From NCBI RefSeq assembly GCF_014843825.1, contig NZ_JHQR01000061.1, positions 1 to 64,000 on the forward strand: a stretch of DNA of 64,000 nucleotides. Direction: 5' to 3'. Below the pieces are notes generated by a model. That model had not been told where the DNA came from. It saw nothing but the letters and a program-made list of their open reading frames with translations, and did not search any database. This DNA is from Mesorhizobium silamurunense (lineage in GTDB: Bacteria > Pseudomonadota > Alphaproteobacteria > Rhizobiales > Rhizobiaceae). Both the position numbers and the translations under genes were made by a program. Position 1 is the first letter of the stretch. Each line of letters opens with the position of its first letter. Shown in pieces: positions 45,322 through 54,244 of this stretch.

Positions 45322-46125
45322 ATGCACATGTATCAGGTAGACGCCTTTACCGACCGGCTTTTTGCGGGGAACCCCGCTGCTGTTCTGGTGCTCGACGAGT
45401 GGCTGCCGGATGACCTGATGCTTGCGATCACCCAAGAGAACAATCTTGCCGAAACCGCTTTCGTCAAAGCGCGGTCGGATGGCGCGTGGGATTTGCGGTG
45501 GTTTGCTCCGGCGCATGAGGTCAATTTCTGTGGCCATGCCACCCTGGCGACCGCGCATGTGTTACTGACCGAGACCAACGCCGAAGCTCCGCTTGTCTTT
45601 CACACGCGCGTCGGCGAGCTGCGAGTTACACAAGGCCCGCATGGCTACCGACTGGACATTCCCCGTCTGCCCCCGGAGCCATTGGAGACGCTTCCCGCAG
45701 AAATCGCACGTGTTTTCGACAATCCACCCGTCGGCATCTTCCGAAACTTCGAGAACATCTTCGCCGATCTCGGCAGCGCGGATGCTGTGCGTAGCTTTGC
45801 CCCTGACCTTGCCTCGATTGCCCGCCTCGGGTCTGTGGGCCTTGTCGTGACGGGGCAGGAAGCCGACAACGGGCGAGCGCATTTCGTGTCCCGTTACTTT
45901 GCCCCCCGTGCGGGCATTCCCGAGGATCCAGTCACTGGTTCAATTCATGCCACCCTGGTTCCTTACTGGGTCGAGCGGCTGGGTCGCGAAAGGCTGATGG
46001 CCTATCAGGCCTCGGCGCGCGGCGGCTGGCTTGATTGCGAATTGACCGAAGATCGGGTCTTTCTGGTCGGCAATGCCGTGACATTCATGAAAGCCACGGT
46101 TTCCCTTCCCAATGGTGCTGTGTAG
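45322..46125 (+). CDS. PhzF-family isomerase/epimerase-like protein
   Basis: Protein of 267 residues with the twin hot-dog-like PhzF/diaminopimelate-epimerase fold. Hallmarks are YQVDAFTDRLFAGNPAAVLVLDEWLPD, NLAETAFV (catalytic Glu), VNFCGHATLATAHVLL and the second-domain SRYFAPRAGIPEDPVTGSIHATLVPYW. Cys is absent from the GNPA site as in PhzF, so it is probably not a Cys-dependent racemase. ATG 45322 gives the normal family start; the frame opens at 45238. It lies at the end of the 42-46 kb operon after a 280-base gap and may have its own promoter. Substrate unknown. Confidence 0.87.
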   Translation: MHMYQVDAFTDRLFAGNPAAVLVLDEWLPDDLMLAITQENNLAETAFVKARSDGAWDLRWFAPAHEVNFCGHATLATAHVLLTETNAEAPLVFHTRVGELRVTQGPHGYRLDIPRLPPEPLETLPAEIARVFDNPPVGIFRNFENIFADLGSADAVRSFAPDLASIARLGSVGLVVTGQEADNGRAHFVSRYFAPRAGIPEDPVTGSIHATLVPYWVERLGRERLMAYQASARGGWLDCELTEDRVFLVGNAVTFMKATVSLPNGAV

Positions 46126-46337
46126 GCGGACGGCAGCAGAGTCCACTGGCAGCCGTACGAACTTCGCGCGTCGAGCTTCCGCTCGCCACCCGAAAACCCG
46201 AACTCGAACTGAGGTGCCATCCATCGTAGCAACCCAAACGGCAGAAACGAGGAACTCGTACGGCGACCGCGGCAACTGGGCCATCGGTTGCGAAGGCCAA
46301 GAGATCGCGGGTTGTTCCCGCATAAGGCTGGACTGCC

Positions 46338-46796
46338 TTACTGCAGCCCCAGCCTTCTCTTTAGCTCCGCGTTCTCCTTGCGCAGGCGTTCCGCAAGCAG
46401 ATTCCTCAGCCGCTTGTTTTCGTCCTCGAGCGCGAGAAGATCCTTGAGATCGTCGCCCGCTTGCGCAGGTACGGCAGCCTTCTTCTTCCATTGATAATAG
46501 GTCTGCTCCGATGTGCCGGCCTGCTTTACGGCGCTTTTGAGAGTGGCGCCGCCACTGACCGACTTTTCGATCTGGCTGAGCTTTTGCGCACGCTGCTCAT
46601 CGGAGTACACCTTCCGGCCGGGCCGAACTGGTTCTGACGCTTTAACTTCAATCGACGGTGCGGCGCCATTCTTACGGGCAGTTGCCCTAACTTCTGTCTT
46701 TGCTTTCCGCGGGCGCCGCGTTTTCTTCTTGTCGGCCGGCGTCACAGCGCCTTTCGTGGTGGCCTCTACTGCTTCAGTTTGCTCAGGATCTGCCAT
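46338..46796 (-). CDS. SyrB-like regulator
   Basis: Protein of 152 residues resembling Sinorhizobium SyrB, a repressor of syrM in the nod/exo regulatory circuit. The N-terminal half is lysine/alanine/proline-rich (TPADKKKTRRPRKAK). The middle has a SyrB/transposase-like helix-turn-helix (KLSQIEKSVSGGATLKSAVKQAGTSEQTYYQWKKKA), and the end is a coiled coil rich in Leu/Glu/Arg (DENKRLRNLLAERLRKENAELKRRLG). ATG 46796 (MADPEQTEAV) matches the family start; the frame continues open to 47021. SyrB proteins look like IS3 OrfA derivatives, so a regulatory role here is likely but not certain. Confidence 0.8.
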   Translation of the reverse strand: MADPEQTEAVEATTKGAVTPADKKKTRRPRKAKTEVRATARKNGAAPSIEVKASEPVRPGRKVYSDEQRAQKLSQIEKSVSGGATLKSAVKQAGTSEQTYYQWKKKAAVPAQAGDDLKDLLALEDENKRLRNLLAERLRKENAELKRRLGLQ

Positions 46797-47123
46797 GCGA
46801 CGCTCCGCCTTTTCTTTGTGAACTTGTTCAGCATTAAGGGCCACGAAATTGGAGTCAATAAGCTCCCGATTCGGCGCATTGATCTCCTCGAATTTCCTTG
46901 TTGTCTCGGCGAAAGCTGCTGAGAGATCGACACCCCCCAAATGGAATGATCGCTTTTTTGATGGCTGCGCTTCTGTCTGACTTCCACAATGAACGGTCGC
47001 GGCTGTCGCCTCATAATTCATTCCTTATTTATGCGAACTGCAAGGAAGCCCCTGCTGAATATGATTGGCCCTTCAGGTGCTTCCATTGCAGCGCGGAGCT
47101 TTACCGGAAGACGGCGAGTGTGA
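46797..47123. other. Intergenic upstream of syrB-like gene
   Basis: About 330 bases; the minus-strand frame of the SyrB-like gene stays open to 47021 and might extend the protein. Nothing else recognised. Confidence 0.35.
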
Positions 47124-47591
47124 GCAAGGGGGTCTTGCCAGCCCGACAACTCTAGGCCGGGGCACGGGCCAGCCGCGACCGCCCTTCTGAATATCTTCTC
47201 GGATGGGCTGAAGAGGACCGTTCTCGGAACGGCGGGCGGCGCGAACACCGGGCAAGGCATCAACGTTGAAAGTCTATTTCCCGAGTTCATCCAATGGAAC
47301 GCTGGTCTCGCCCGAGACGACTGGAAAGCGACGGATGTGACCTCGGAGGTTCAGGACTATGGCAGCGTCAATTGGAAGGGGCGTAGCCTGGACGGAATCG
47401 TCGTCAAAACGACCGTAAAAGTGGCGAGTGCCGAGCGCGGTGAGTACAAGGACGAGTGCTTCTTATTCGGCGCCGTGGTCGACTACGAATTCCAGATGAT
47501 GCGCGACCCGTACGAATCAAAGTGCGACGCCGATACATCGGCTCAATGGGCGATCGGACACGAACTCAAAAGCCTTTGGGTGGCGTATTAA
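47124..47591 (+). pseudogene. 5'-truncated gene of unknown function
   Basis: An open frame without a good start runs for 155 codons: ATALLNIFSDGLKRTVLGTAGGANTG, then NVESLFPEFIQWNAGLARDDWKATDV and WKGRSLDGIVVKTTVKV. The even, protein-like composition suggests real coding sequence cut at its 5' end; GTG 47337 would give only 84 residues. I do not recognise the family. It converges on hipA. Confidence 0.45.
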
Positions 47592-47640
47592 AACCCGGCA
47601 TAGTGCCGCCTCCCCCAGGTCTCTATCGGTGGATTCGGCT

Positions 47641-48993
47641 TCAACTCATCAGCCATCCGCCGGCTCGGCCAATGAACTCGTCTCGGTCGCTCGCCGCATG
47701 GGGTATTTCCAACTGCAGCGCACCGAGTAGCGTGCGCATGTTGGTCGCGATCAAGTCCGCGAAGTGCTTCACCTGACGCTTTTCAAGATCATCGAGACAG
47801 GCCGCGAGTCCTAATGCAATCTCCGCCGGATATCGCTGATGCATGCGTTTGCGTGCCGCTGCACTTTCTATTCCGAGCATCAGGAGAAACGCATCGAGCT
47901 CTTCCGGGGTAATTTCATCGAGCGTTTCCGCCTCAGCGATCCTGTAAGCGAGCTCGTCCGTCAGAGTCTCATCCAGCCTGGTGGGCAAGATATCGTAACG
48001 CGGCGCAAAATGGATTCTGCCTCCAGGTTCATAGAGCAGGGCGAAGTTTTTTGCATGTCCATCGTTATTGCCGACCAGGAGATCGAATATCGTGGCCCTG
48101 ATGAAGGTCTCCTTCGCCTGGGCTGGATCGACCGTCGCCTCGAGTATCCTGCGAATGCCCGAAGCGTCGAAGCGCCGGCCTACCTTGCCACGCCTTTCGT
48201 ACTTCAGCGAAGCGGGCAAACCGAGGGCCTGCGCGAAATCCTCTTGGTGAAGACGCACGATCCTGTTCTCTCGATCTCTGCCTCGGTCGAAGCGGGTCAC
48301 CAGTAGGGTCTCAATCCCGCCAAACGGCACTACTGAGACTTCGGCCGTGTCGAACCCTAGCGCCCCGGAAAGCCTCATCGCCTCGGCTTCATACCGGGCA
48401 TCCTGCTGATGATCGCGGTCGGGCACCTTCAGGATATGTGTCGTCGGGGCCCCAGATCCCCGCTTCGGCTCGGCAAACCGACCGTTGGGAAGAACAGTGA
48501 GCGCTATCTTGCTTTGCATGCCTGCCAAAGGGGAGGGATCTTCGGTTCCGTCCGGCAGGCGTCTGCGCTGATGGAGCGCTTCGACGATCGCGATCATGCG
48601 ATCCTGCGGGATCGGGACATAGTCGCTTTTGTAGTCGCCCGGGACCTTTGTCGGCGGCGATCCTGACGGAAGAACGGAAAGTGCTCCGGCACAGTCCTTT
48701 CCAAGGTGATATAGCACGCCAGCTATGTCATCGCGAGCGAGGCCTTCTCGCGCCATCACGTCGGTCAGCACGCCGTCGCGCTCCTGCAGAAGGTTGTCGA
48801 AGAATGCGCGGGTTATGACGTCATTGTAAGGTTCTTCGGCGAGCGGAAGGGAGAGCGACAAGGCGGCCGCATCTGATCTTCCAAGGTAGTCTGCCTTGTA
48901 GACGAAGGCGACCGAGCCGTTTTCGTCACGCACGAGGGCACCGATCGGATCGGCGAAACCGTCGAGCCTCACATCAAGGGCGAGCACCTCCAT
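47641..48993 (-). CDS. hipA: HipA-like serine/threonine kinase toxin
   Basis: Toxin kinase of a type II toxin-antitoxin pair; E. coli HipA phosphorylates glutamyl-tRNA synthetase and causes dormancy. The 450-residue protein shows the N-terminal subdomain (ADYLGRSDAAALSLSLPLAEEPY), the ATP-loop GMQSKIALTVLPNGR, HILKVPDRDH, ETLLVTRFDR, the catalytic loop FDLLVGNNDGHAKNFALL (Asp and Asn) and the metal motif LAPRYDILPT-like FAPRYDILPT. It follows the antitoxin gene by three bases on the same strand. All catalytic motifs are intact, so it is probably active. Confidence 0.93.
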   Translation of the reverse strand: MEVLALDVRLDGFADPIGALVRDENGSVAFVYKADYLGRSDAAALSLSLPLAEEPYNDVITRAFFDNLLQERDGVLTDVMAREGLARDDIAGVLYHLGKDCAGALSVLPSGSPPTKVPGDYKSDYVPIPQDRMIAIVEALHQRRRLPDGTEDPSPLAGMQSKIALTVLPNGRFAEPKRGSGAPTTHILKVPDRDHQQDARYEAEAMRLSGALGFDTAEVSVVPFGGIETLLVTRFDRGRDRENRIVRLHQEDFAQALGLPASLKYERRGKVGRRFDASGIRRILEATVDPAQAKETFIRATIFDLLVGNNDGHAKNFALLYEPGGRIHFAPRYDILPTRLDETLTDELAYRIAEAETLDEITPEELDAFLLMLGIESAAARKRMHQRYPAEIALGLAACLDDLEKRQVKHFADLIATNMRTLLGALQLEIPHAASDRDEFIGRAGGWLMS

Positions 48994-48996
48994 GTA

Positions 48997-49770
48997 TCAG
49001 CGCTCCCGAGCAAGCAGCGATATGCCGGCTGCATGCGCGACCTTCAGGACCTTACCCAGTTCAAGTGTGGGTTTGCCGTTTTCCAATTCGGACAAGAACC
49101 TGCGCCCCACTCCAGCAAGGTCAGCAAAACTCTGCTGCGAGAGATGCCGGGCCTCGCGAGCGCGCCGGACTAGCCGCCCAATATCTGCGGCAGAGACGAT
49201 CTCCAGCCCTAGCGCCTCCGTTCGGCTAGTGCTCGGTGAGGCCGCGCCGGCGCCCTCGTCCTCATCGTTGGTCTCGCTGCTGCGAAGCAGATAAGCGTCG
49301 GGGAGCGTTCTGGGCAAGGCGGCCGTGATGAGTTCCGAAATACCAGGAAGCTTCAGATTGACCCGCGGTATTGCGTCGGTCAGCTGTTTGGTCAGGTCCC
49401 CCTTACGTGAAAGTGCTTCGGCGGCCCCGGTCGCGTTCACTGGGCTCCTGATGGACTCACCATGACGCGATAAGTCTTGACTGACGGCTTTGAGCGCTTC
49501 GCTGGAAGCATTGATGTCTGCAATATGTTTCGTCAGGTCTTGGGTAGAAGGAATCTGGGAAAGCGCTTTAGCGATCTCTCCCGCGTTTAAAGAGTTTTTG
49601 AGCAAGTCATTTTGGCGCGACAGGGTCCGACCGGCGTTTCTGAAGGCCTCGCCAGACGCATTGATATCCGTGAGAAGCTTCGTCAGATCCTGGGCAGGAC
49701 CTGCCTGCGCAAGCAGCTTTGCGATGTCTGTCGCGCTGCCAGCGCCTGTAGATACCGTTTTTTTGGCCAT
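48997..49770 (-). CDS. hipB: HipB-like antitoxin with long repeated N-terminal extension
   Basis: Protein of 257 residues; a normal HipB has about 70-110. The last 75 residues form the XRE helix-turn-helix (IGRLVRRAREARHLSQQSFADLAGVGRRFLSELENGKPTLELGKVLKVAHAAGI) that binds the operator and the toxin. Residues 1 to about 170 form an extension with at least two related units: AKLLAQ-PAQDLTKLLTDINASGEAF-TLSRQND and AKALSQ-STQDLTKHIADINASSEAL-DLSRHGE. The extension looks helical and may form a coiled coil. It is not a frameshift product: the frame is continuous. A palindromic operator precedes the start. Confidence 0.85.
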   Translation of the reverse strand: MAKKTVSTGAGSATDIAKLLAQAGPAQDLTKLLTDINASGEAFRNAGRTLSRQNDLLKNSLNAGEIAKALSQIPSTQDLTKHIADINASSEALKAVSQDLSRHGESIRSPVNATGAAEALSRKGDLTKQLTDAIPRVNLKLPGISELITAALPRTLPDAYLLRSSETNDEDEGAGAASPSTSRTEALGLEIVSAADIGRLVRRAREARHLSQQSFADLAGVGRRFLSELENGKPTLELGKVLKVAHAAGISLLARER

Positions 49771-49775
49771 ATTTT

Positions 49776-49791
49776 GCTCCCGATCGGGAAC
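49776..49791 (-). promoter_or_regulatory. Putative HipB operator
   Basis: GCTCCCGATCGGGAAC contains the perfect palindrome TCCCGATCGGGA, eight bases before the antitoxin ATG. The position suits autorepression by the HipB helix-turn-helix. Confidence 0.6.
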
Positions 49792-50639
49792 ATAAGCTTA
49801 CTTGTTCGGTTTTTCAAGGAGGATCGATCCCGGACGGTATCACCGGTGACCTTGATCCCGAACGGGTTCAGCTGCTCCTAGGTGCCAACTCCATCTGATA
49901 ACGTTCGGGTGCAGAGAGATCCGTCATCCGAATGTCGGGCTGAGGCAACATTGGCGACATTCCCCACAATGCAGGATCGGTTTGCCTGGCTATTGGCGCC
50001 ATTACATGATGATGGCCGAATAACATATTCAGTGCCATGGGTCTGAAATCGAAAGACGCTAGAGCGCGTCCGGGTTAATCTGGGTCACATCCTGCGGCCT
50101 TTAATAGTTCTCGCATCCGGCGGGTGTGAACTCGTCGAGAACCGGGCGGACGGCGGCGACGGGCTTTCGGCAACATATCGGTGCGCCGACGCTCAGCCTC
50201 CGGGCGAGGGCTTCATCGGATGCGTACGCTCAGCCGACAGTGCAAGACTTGCTGCCAAGGCTCGCGGGGTCCGGGGGCGCCTCGGTAGAGCTTCACCCTC
50301 GTCACCGACTCGGCCGATCGCAACCGCCGCCTCTATGCAGCAGTCAGCCGAAATGCCGAGGATCGATCTGGCGGCCAAGACATAGCGGGAGCGCCGACGT
50401 TACACCAGTGCCTGGGAGCCCCACCCACCATGTCCCGACGGCATGACTGGATATGAATTGAGCATGACGGCGGCGCGACCAATGGCGCTAGCATATTTGC
50501 TTGATGTGTTACCGGAGGTGGCATGAAAGAGGCAGCGCCCATTGGGAGACTGATCGCTGAGATGCAGATGATCTTGGGACAGTCACGCTTTGCGCCGTTT
50601 GGCTTACCTTTCCTGGGTTTGGAAGAACTCAAGGAAGGG
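49792..50639. other. No recognisable gene, hipB to IS110 remnant
   Basis: About 850 bases with short frames only. An open frame begins at 50523 and runs into the IS110 remnant, but its first 40 codons match nothing that I know. Confidence 0.45.
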
Positions 50640-51364
50640 AGCGTGGCTGCGTCTTATGATTATCACATTGGTTTCGATTACCGCAAAACCTACAGCCCCC
50701 TGGTGGTTCAGGACACTGCCGGAAAAACGCTGCGGTCGGGTCGGCTGAAGAACGATCGCCAGTCTCTGGGGTGGTCGTTCCTGGAACGATTCAAAGTGAA
50801 CTGGCACGCGGTTGTGCAAGCCACGCGCAACTGGATGGTGATGTACGACTGGCTGGACGGCATCCGCGACGACCTCGTGCTGAGCATCCGTTGAAGGTGA
50901 AGGCGATCTTCGACGCCAGCCAGGCCGGACGCCGGCAACTCGCGGCCATCGACCGCATCCAGATCGACCGTGGGCTAGAGTTCATCGGCGACATTGACGG
51001 CCGGATCAGGCAGACGGAAGACACGATCCGGCTCATGACAAAGACCAACGGCAATGTGAAGCTGCTGAAGACCATCCTAGGCCTCGGTGAGTTCTTCGCG
51101 CGGCTGATCGACGCCGGGGTCGATGATGTCTCCCGCATCTGCAGTCCGAAGAAACTGGCCGCCTATGCCGGTCTTGTCCCTTCGACCTATTCCTCCGGCG
51201 GCAAGACGTACGACGGCAGGATCATCAACAAGTGGCTGCGCTGGGCCATTGTCAAGGCAGTTGCACCGGCCGTGGCCGCTGACCCGCAACTTCGGGCTCA
51301 GTATGAGCAACTGAAGTTCAGAGGAATCAACAAGGCGCGCGTTGCGATTGCGCGCAAGCTTTGA
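50640..51364 (+). mobile_element. IS110-family transposase remnant
   Basis: The first part (to about 50885) reads YDYHIGFDYRKTYSPLVVQD, RLKNDR and WHAVVQATRNWMVMYDWL, resembling the N-terminal DEDD domain of IS110 transposases. After a frameshift the second part has LKTILGLGEFFARLIDAGVDDV and PKKLAAYAGLVPSTYSSGGKTYDGRIINKWLRWAIVKA, the transposase_20 (IS116/IS110/IS902) domain. The DEDD part is too short, so there is also an internal deletion. No terminal repeats, as usual for this family. Inactive. Confidence 0.85.
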
Positions 51365-51730
51365 CGATCGTCTTCCGGATCCTGCGCGACTAGCGCCGCT
51401 ACGAGCGGCGCGCCGAGGACAGCGAGGAGGGTACATGGTCGATGATCTCGGTTGACTGACTGAGGTCTAGCGAGCCCGGCAAGTACGGGTTGCGCCCATA
51501 GAGGAGAACGCGGGAGCCGAACGCCACTATGTGACCGAAGCCGGAAGAAGAGCGGCATCAGGGTCACGGATTGGAGACTGGTTCTGCACCGTAGGGCAGA
51601 AAAGCCGGTCCTACGAAAGGAAGAGGTTTGGGCCGATCGGCGGAGATGCCGATCAAAATGCAACCGAACCCAAGGAAAAGCCGCGCAAAACATGCGGTCT
51701 GGCCCTTGAGTTCTTTCATTGGAGACCGCA
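51365..51730. other. Region upstream of the C48 effector gene
   Basis: About 365 bases after the IS110 remnant. I searched for a TtsI-binding tts box (GTCAGCTT...TCGAAAGCT) and did not find a convincing one. Confidence 0.4.
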
Positions 51731-54244
51731 ATGGACAATTCAGGCTGGGGATGGCCCTACAATGCTCCCGAACAAAATGATCCCAACGCCGACGTATACT
51801 CTTGGGTCGCGAATTTGACAGGGATAGGAGGGACAACAGACGATTACATGCGCCATTACCGTGCGATGCAAGAGCAGCACCGGGCTAGGCAACAGTCGGA
51901 CGATATGCCTGCCGTTGAGCAGCAGCTGAGCAACTTGCAACTCAATTCTGCTGATGAAAGCTCCGGTGAGTCTTCTGATGGAAGCTCCGGTGAGGCGAGT
52001 TCGCCCGATACTCGCCCCGCGCAGACGCCTGGAAGGATCCAACGCACCGACTTCGGCGGTTCGATGCGGATGCCGCGGCAGTCCGACCTGCAGGACAACC
52101 AGTTCAGCAACGCTCGCCACAGCGTAGACACGTCGCACGCAGCCTCGAGCCGCTCGCGGTCCAGGCATTCGGCCGTCTCGTCGGAAGCCTATTCCTCCTC
52201 CCTGGAGGAGCCGGTAAACGCACCCCAGCCGAAAAAAAGATCGGGATGGAAATCGTTTCTGAAGACAGTGAAGAAGGCCATCGTTCCGACCAGCGGCAAG
52301 ACGTCGTCGAAGGACTGGACACATCAGCCGGACGTTACTGCCAAGACGACATATCGCATCGATTATGCCAAGCGCAGCCACCCGCGCGCAGCGGACGAGA
52401 ACCTCATTGCCGACTTCACGTCCATGGGGCGCGAGCTCACGCAAAGGCACCCCGGCGGCCCTTCCTTCCGCAGCATTGAACTGTACGCAATGCTTCTGCG
52501 CAAGTTCAGCGCATGGCTTCAAGATCAGGACGAGAGCCCGACGCTAGCCAGCCTGCTCGACGCCCCTGACGACCCTCACGATCCTCGTGGGTTAACTGCC
52601 CGTGCGGCAGCGTTTGCGAATGAGGTTGACCGAACAATCGATGCTGCATTGGCAGCACTCCAGCAGGTCCGCGCCGGGCTCGCGCCTGAACGTCACTTAG
52701 GACCCTATCACCGTAGCATCGATTGTTATCCCGACGACGCCCGCCTCATCGGAAGCTGGGCAAGCCAAGCCTTGGCCAATCTTCCGCCCGGGTCGAGTCA
52801 GCAGAGGAAAAACTGTCACGATAGGACTTTCGCCCTTCGCAAGTTTAGCGAATGGCTCAAAAGCACGGGAAAGGTGAGCATAGCAAGCCGACTTAAGAAC
52901 GATTGGGACGGTTTGAATAAAGATCGTAAAGAATGTAGCAAAACTTCAGGACGTAAGTACATAAAGCTCCAATTGCTTCGGGAACACCTGGAAGTCGTTG
53001 AGGCGATCGCGGCGGGGAGTGTGGACTCCCCTGAGCAGCCGGCTTGGGATCAGGGACTTCCCGCAATGCCAGCCACCCCGAGCGAGGGTGCTTGGGATTG
53101 GTTGCGGGAGGAAATGCAAGAACCGCACCGCGGCCCGCAGGTCAGCTCTTGGCAGGGGCTTCCCGCAACGCCAGCCAGCCCGAGCGAGGGAGCTTGGGAT
53201 TGGTTGAGGGAGCAAATGCAAGAATCCGCGCCCCCATCATCGGCACGGGCTCGCTCGTCAGACATCTATGGCGGTCTTGAGTCGCTGATTGGTTTGCCGT
53301 CCACACCGCACGAGCTGCGTGATGATGCTCGCTCGGCGCCGGCGTGGGACGGTGCGTCGTCGTCTGCCCGGCCCATGCGAGAGCCGGGTTTGCCCGACAT
53401 CGGCTACGTCGTGGGCCAGGACTGGCGCCACGGGTCCAGACCCGCCACGGATTTGCTAATCGATCTCCTGGAGAACGCCAGGCTCGCGCCGACGCAGTAC
53501 GTTCCAACGACACGGTTCTTGATCAACGGTGAGCTTTACACGGCCGAGCTGCAGTCGGACTGGAGTGTTTATCTCATCCATGACTCTGGAGGTGGGCAGG
53601 CGGATGCGCAGGCGTCCGGATCGGGTGCCTCGCTGACGCTCGGCGACACGCAATGGCTGGGCGACGAGCATATCCACAGGGATTACCAGCTCTTGCAGCA
53701 GGAGTTGCAGGAAAGCAATCCAGATCTCGCCGCCCGAACGCGGTTCGTGGATCCCCTCGTCGCCCACACTCTGCGCGAGGGCACAAACAGCGACGCAGGC
53801 CTCGACGCGGTCGTCCGGGGCGGGCGGCGCGGTAACGATACAGCCGACTTCCTGTTCCTGCCGGTGAACGATGCCAGTGCTACGGGTCACGGCGGCAGCC
53901 ATTGGTCGCTGCTGCTCCTTGATCGCCGCAACCGGAAAAAGCCGGTCGCCTACCATTACGACTCCAGCAAGGGGCACAACTTCGAGAAAGCACTAAGGCT
54001 CGCACGAAAACTGAACGCTCGCCTAGTCTCGGTCGGAATGACCGAGCAGGATAACGGTTATGATTGCGGCGTCTTTGTGGTGGACGGCACGCGGGCGCTG
54101 GTTGGAGAATTGGCAAGAGAACAGCCTTTAGGGGACGAGCCGCTGTCCCTCGGCTATCTCGACGTCGTCGCTGATCGGGCGGGCCTCCAGGAGAGACTGC
54201 GAGGCGGGGCAGCTGGCCCTGCGCGAACTCGACGACGCCGCTGA
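51731..54244 (+). CDS. nopD: C48 SUMO-protease-like type III effector (NopD/XopD type)
   Basis: Protein of 837 residues. The C-terminal third is a ULP1-like cysteine protease with catalytic His724 (GGSHWSLLLLD), Asp744 (YHYDSSKG), oxyanion Gln773 (TEQDNGYDCG) and Cys779, all present. Such effectors remove SUMO from plant proteins after type III delivery. The N-terminal 200 residues are Ser/Asp/Glu-rich and disordered, as expected for a secretion signal region. Residues about 437-500 hold two copies of a unit ending ATPSEGAWDWLREEMQE / ASPSEGAWDWLREQMQE, and a shorter LPSTPHELR follows. The true ATG is 51731 (MDNSGWGWPYN); the frame opens at 51719. No type III secretion genes are in the window. 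Confidence 0.87.
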   Translation: MDNSGWGWPYNAPEQNDPNADVYSWVANLTGIGGTTDDYMRHYRAMQEQHRARQQSDDMPAVEQQLSNLQLNSADESSGESSDGSSGEASSPDTRPAQTPGRIQRTDFGGSMRMPRQSDLQDNQFSNARHSVDTSHAASSRSRSRHSAVSSEAYSSSLEEPVNAPQPKKRSGWKSFLKTVKKAIVPTSGKTSSKDWTHQPDVTAKTTYRIDYAKRSHPRAADENLIADFTSMGRELTQRHPGGPSFRSIELYAMLLRKFSAWLQDQDESPTLASLLDAPDDPHDPRGLTARAAAFANEVDRTIDAALAALQQVRAGLAPERHLGPYHRSIDCYPDDARLIGSWASQALANLPPGSSQQRKNCHDRTFALRKFSEWLKSTGKVSIASRLKNDWDGLNKDRKECSKTSGRKYIKLQLLREHLEVVEAIAAGSVDSPEQPAWDQGLPAMPATPSEGAWDWLREEMQEPHRGPQVSSWQGLPATPASPSEGAWDWLREQMQESAPPSSARARSSDIYGGLESLIGLPSTPHELRDDARSAPAWDGASSSARPMREPGLPDIGYVVGQDWRHGSRPATDLLIDLLENARLAPTQYVPTTRFLINGELYTAELQSDWSVYLIHDSGGGQADAQASGSGASLTLGDTQWLGDEHIHRDYQLLQQELQESNPDLAARTRFVDPLVAHTLREGTNSDAGLDAVVRGGRRGNDTADFLFLPVNDASATGHGGSHWSLLLLDRRNRKKPVAYHYDSSKGHNFEKALRLARKLNARLVSVGMTEQDNGYDCGVFVVDGTRALVGELAREQPLGDEPLSLGYLDVVADRAGLQERLRGGAAGPARTRRRR

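Noticed and set aside
51365-51730. tts box before the C48 effector
   Set aside because: No GTCAGCTT...TCGAAAGCT-like sequence could be found.
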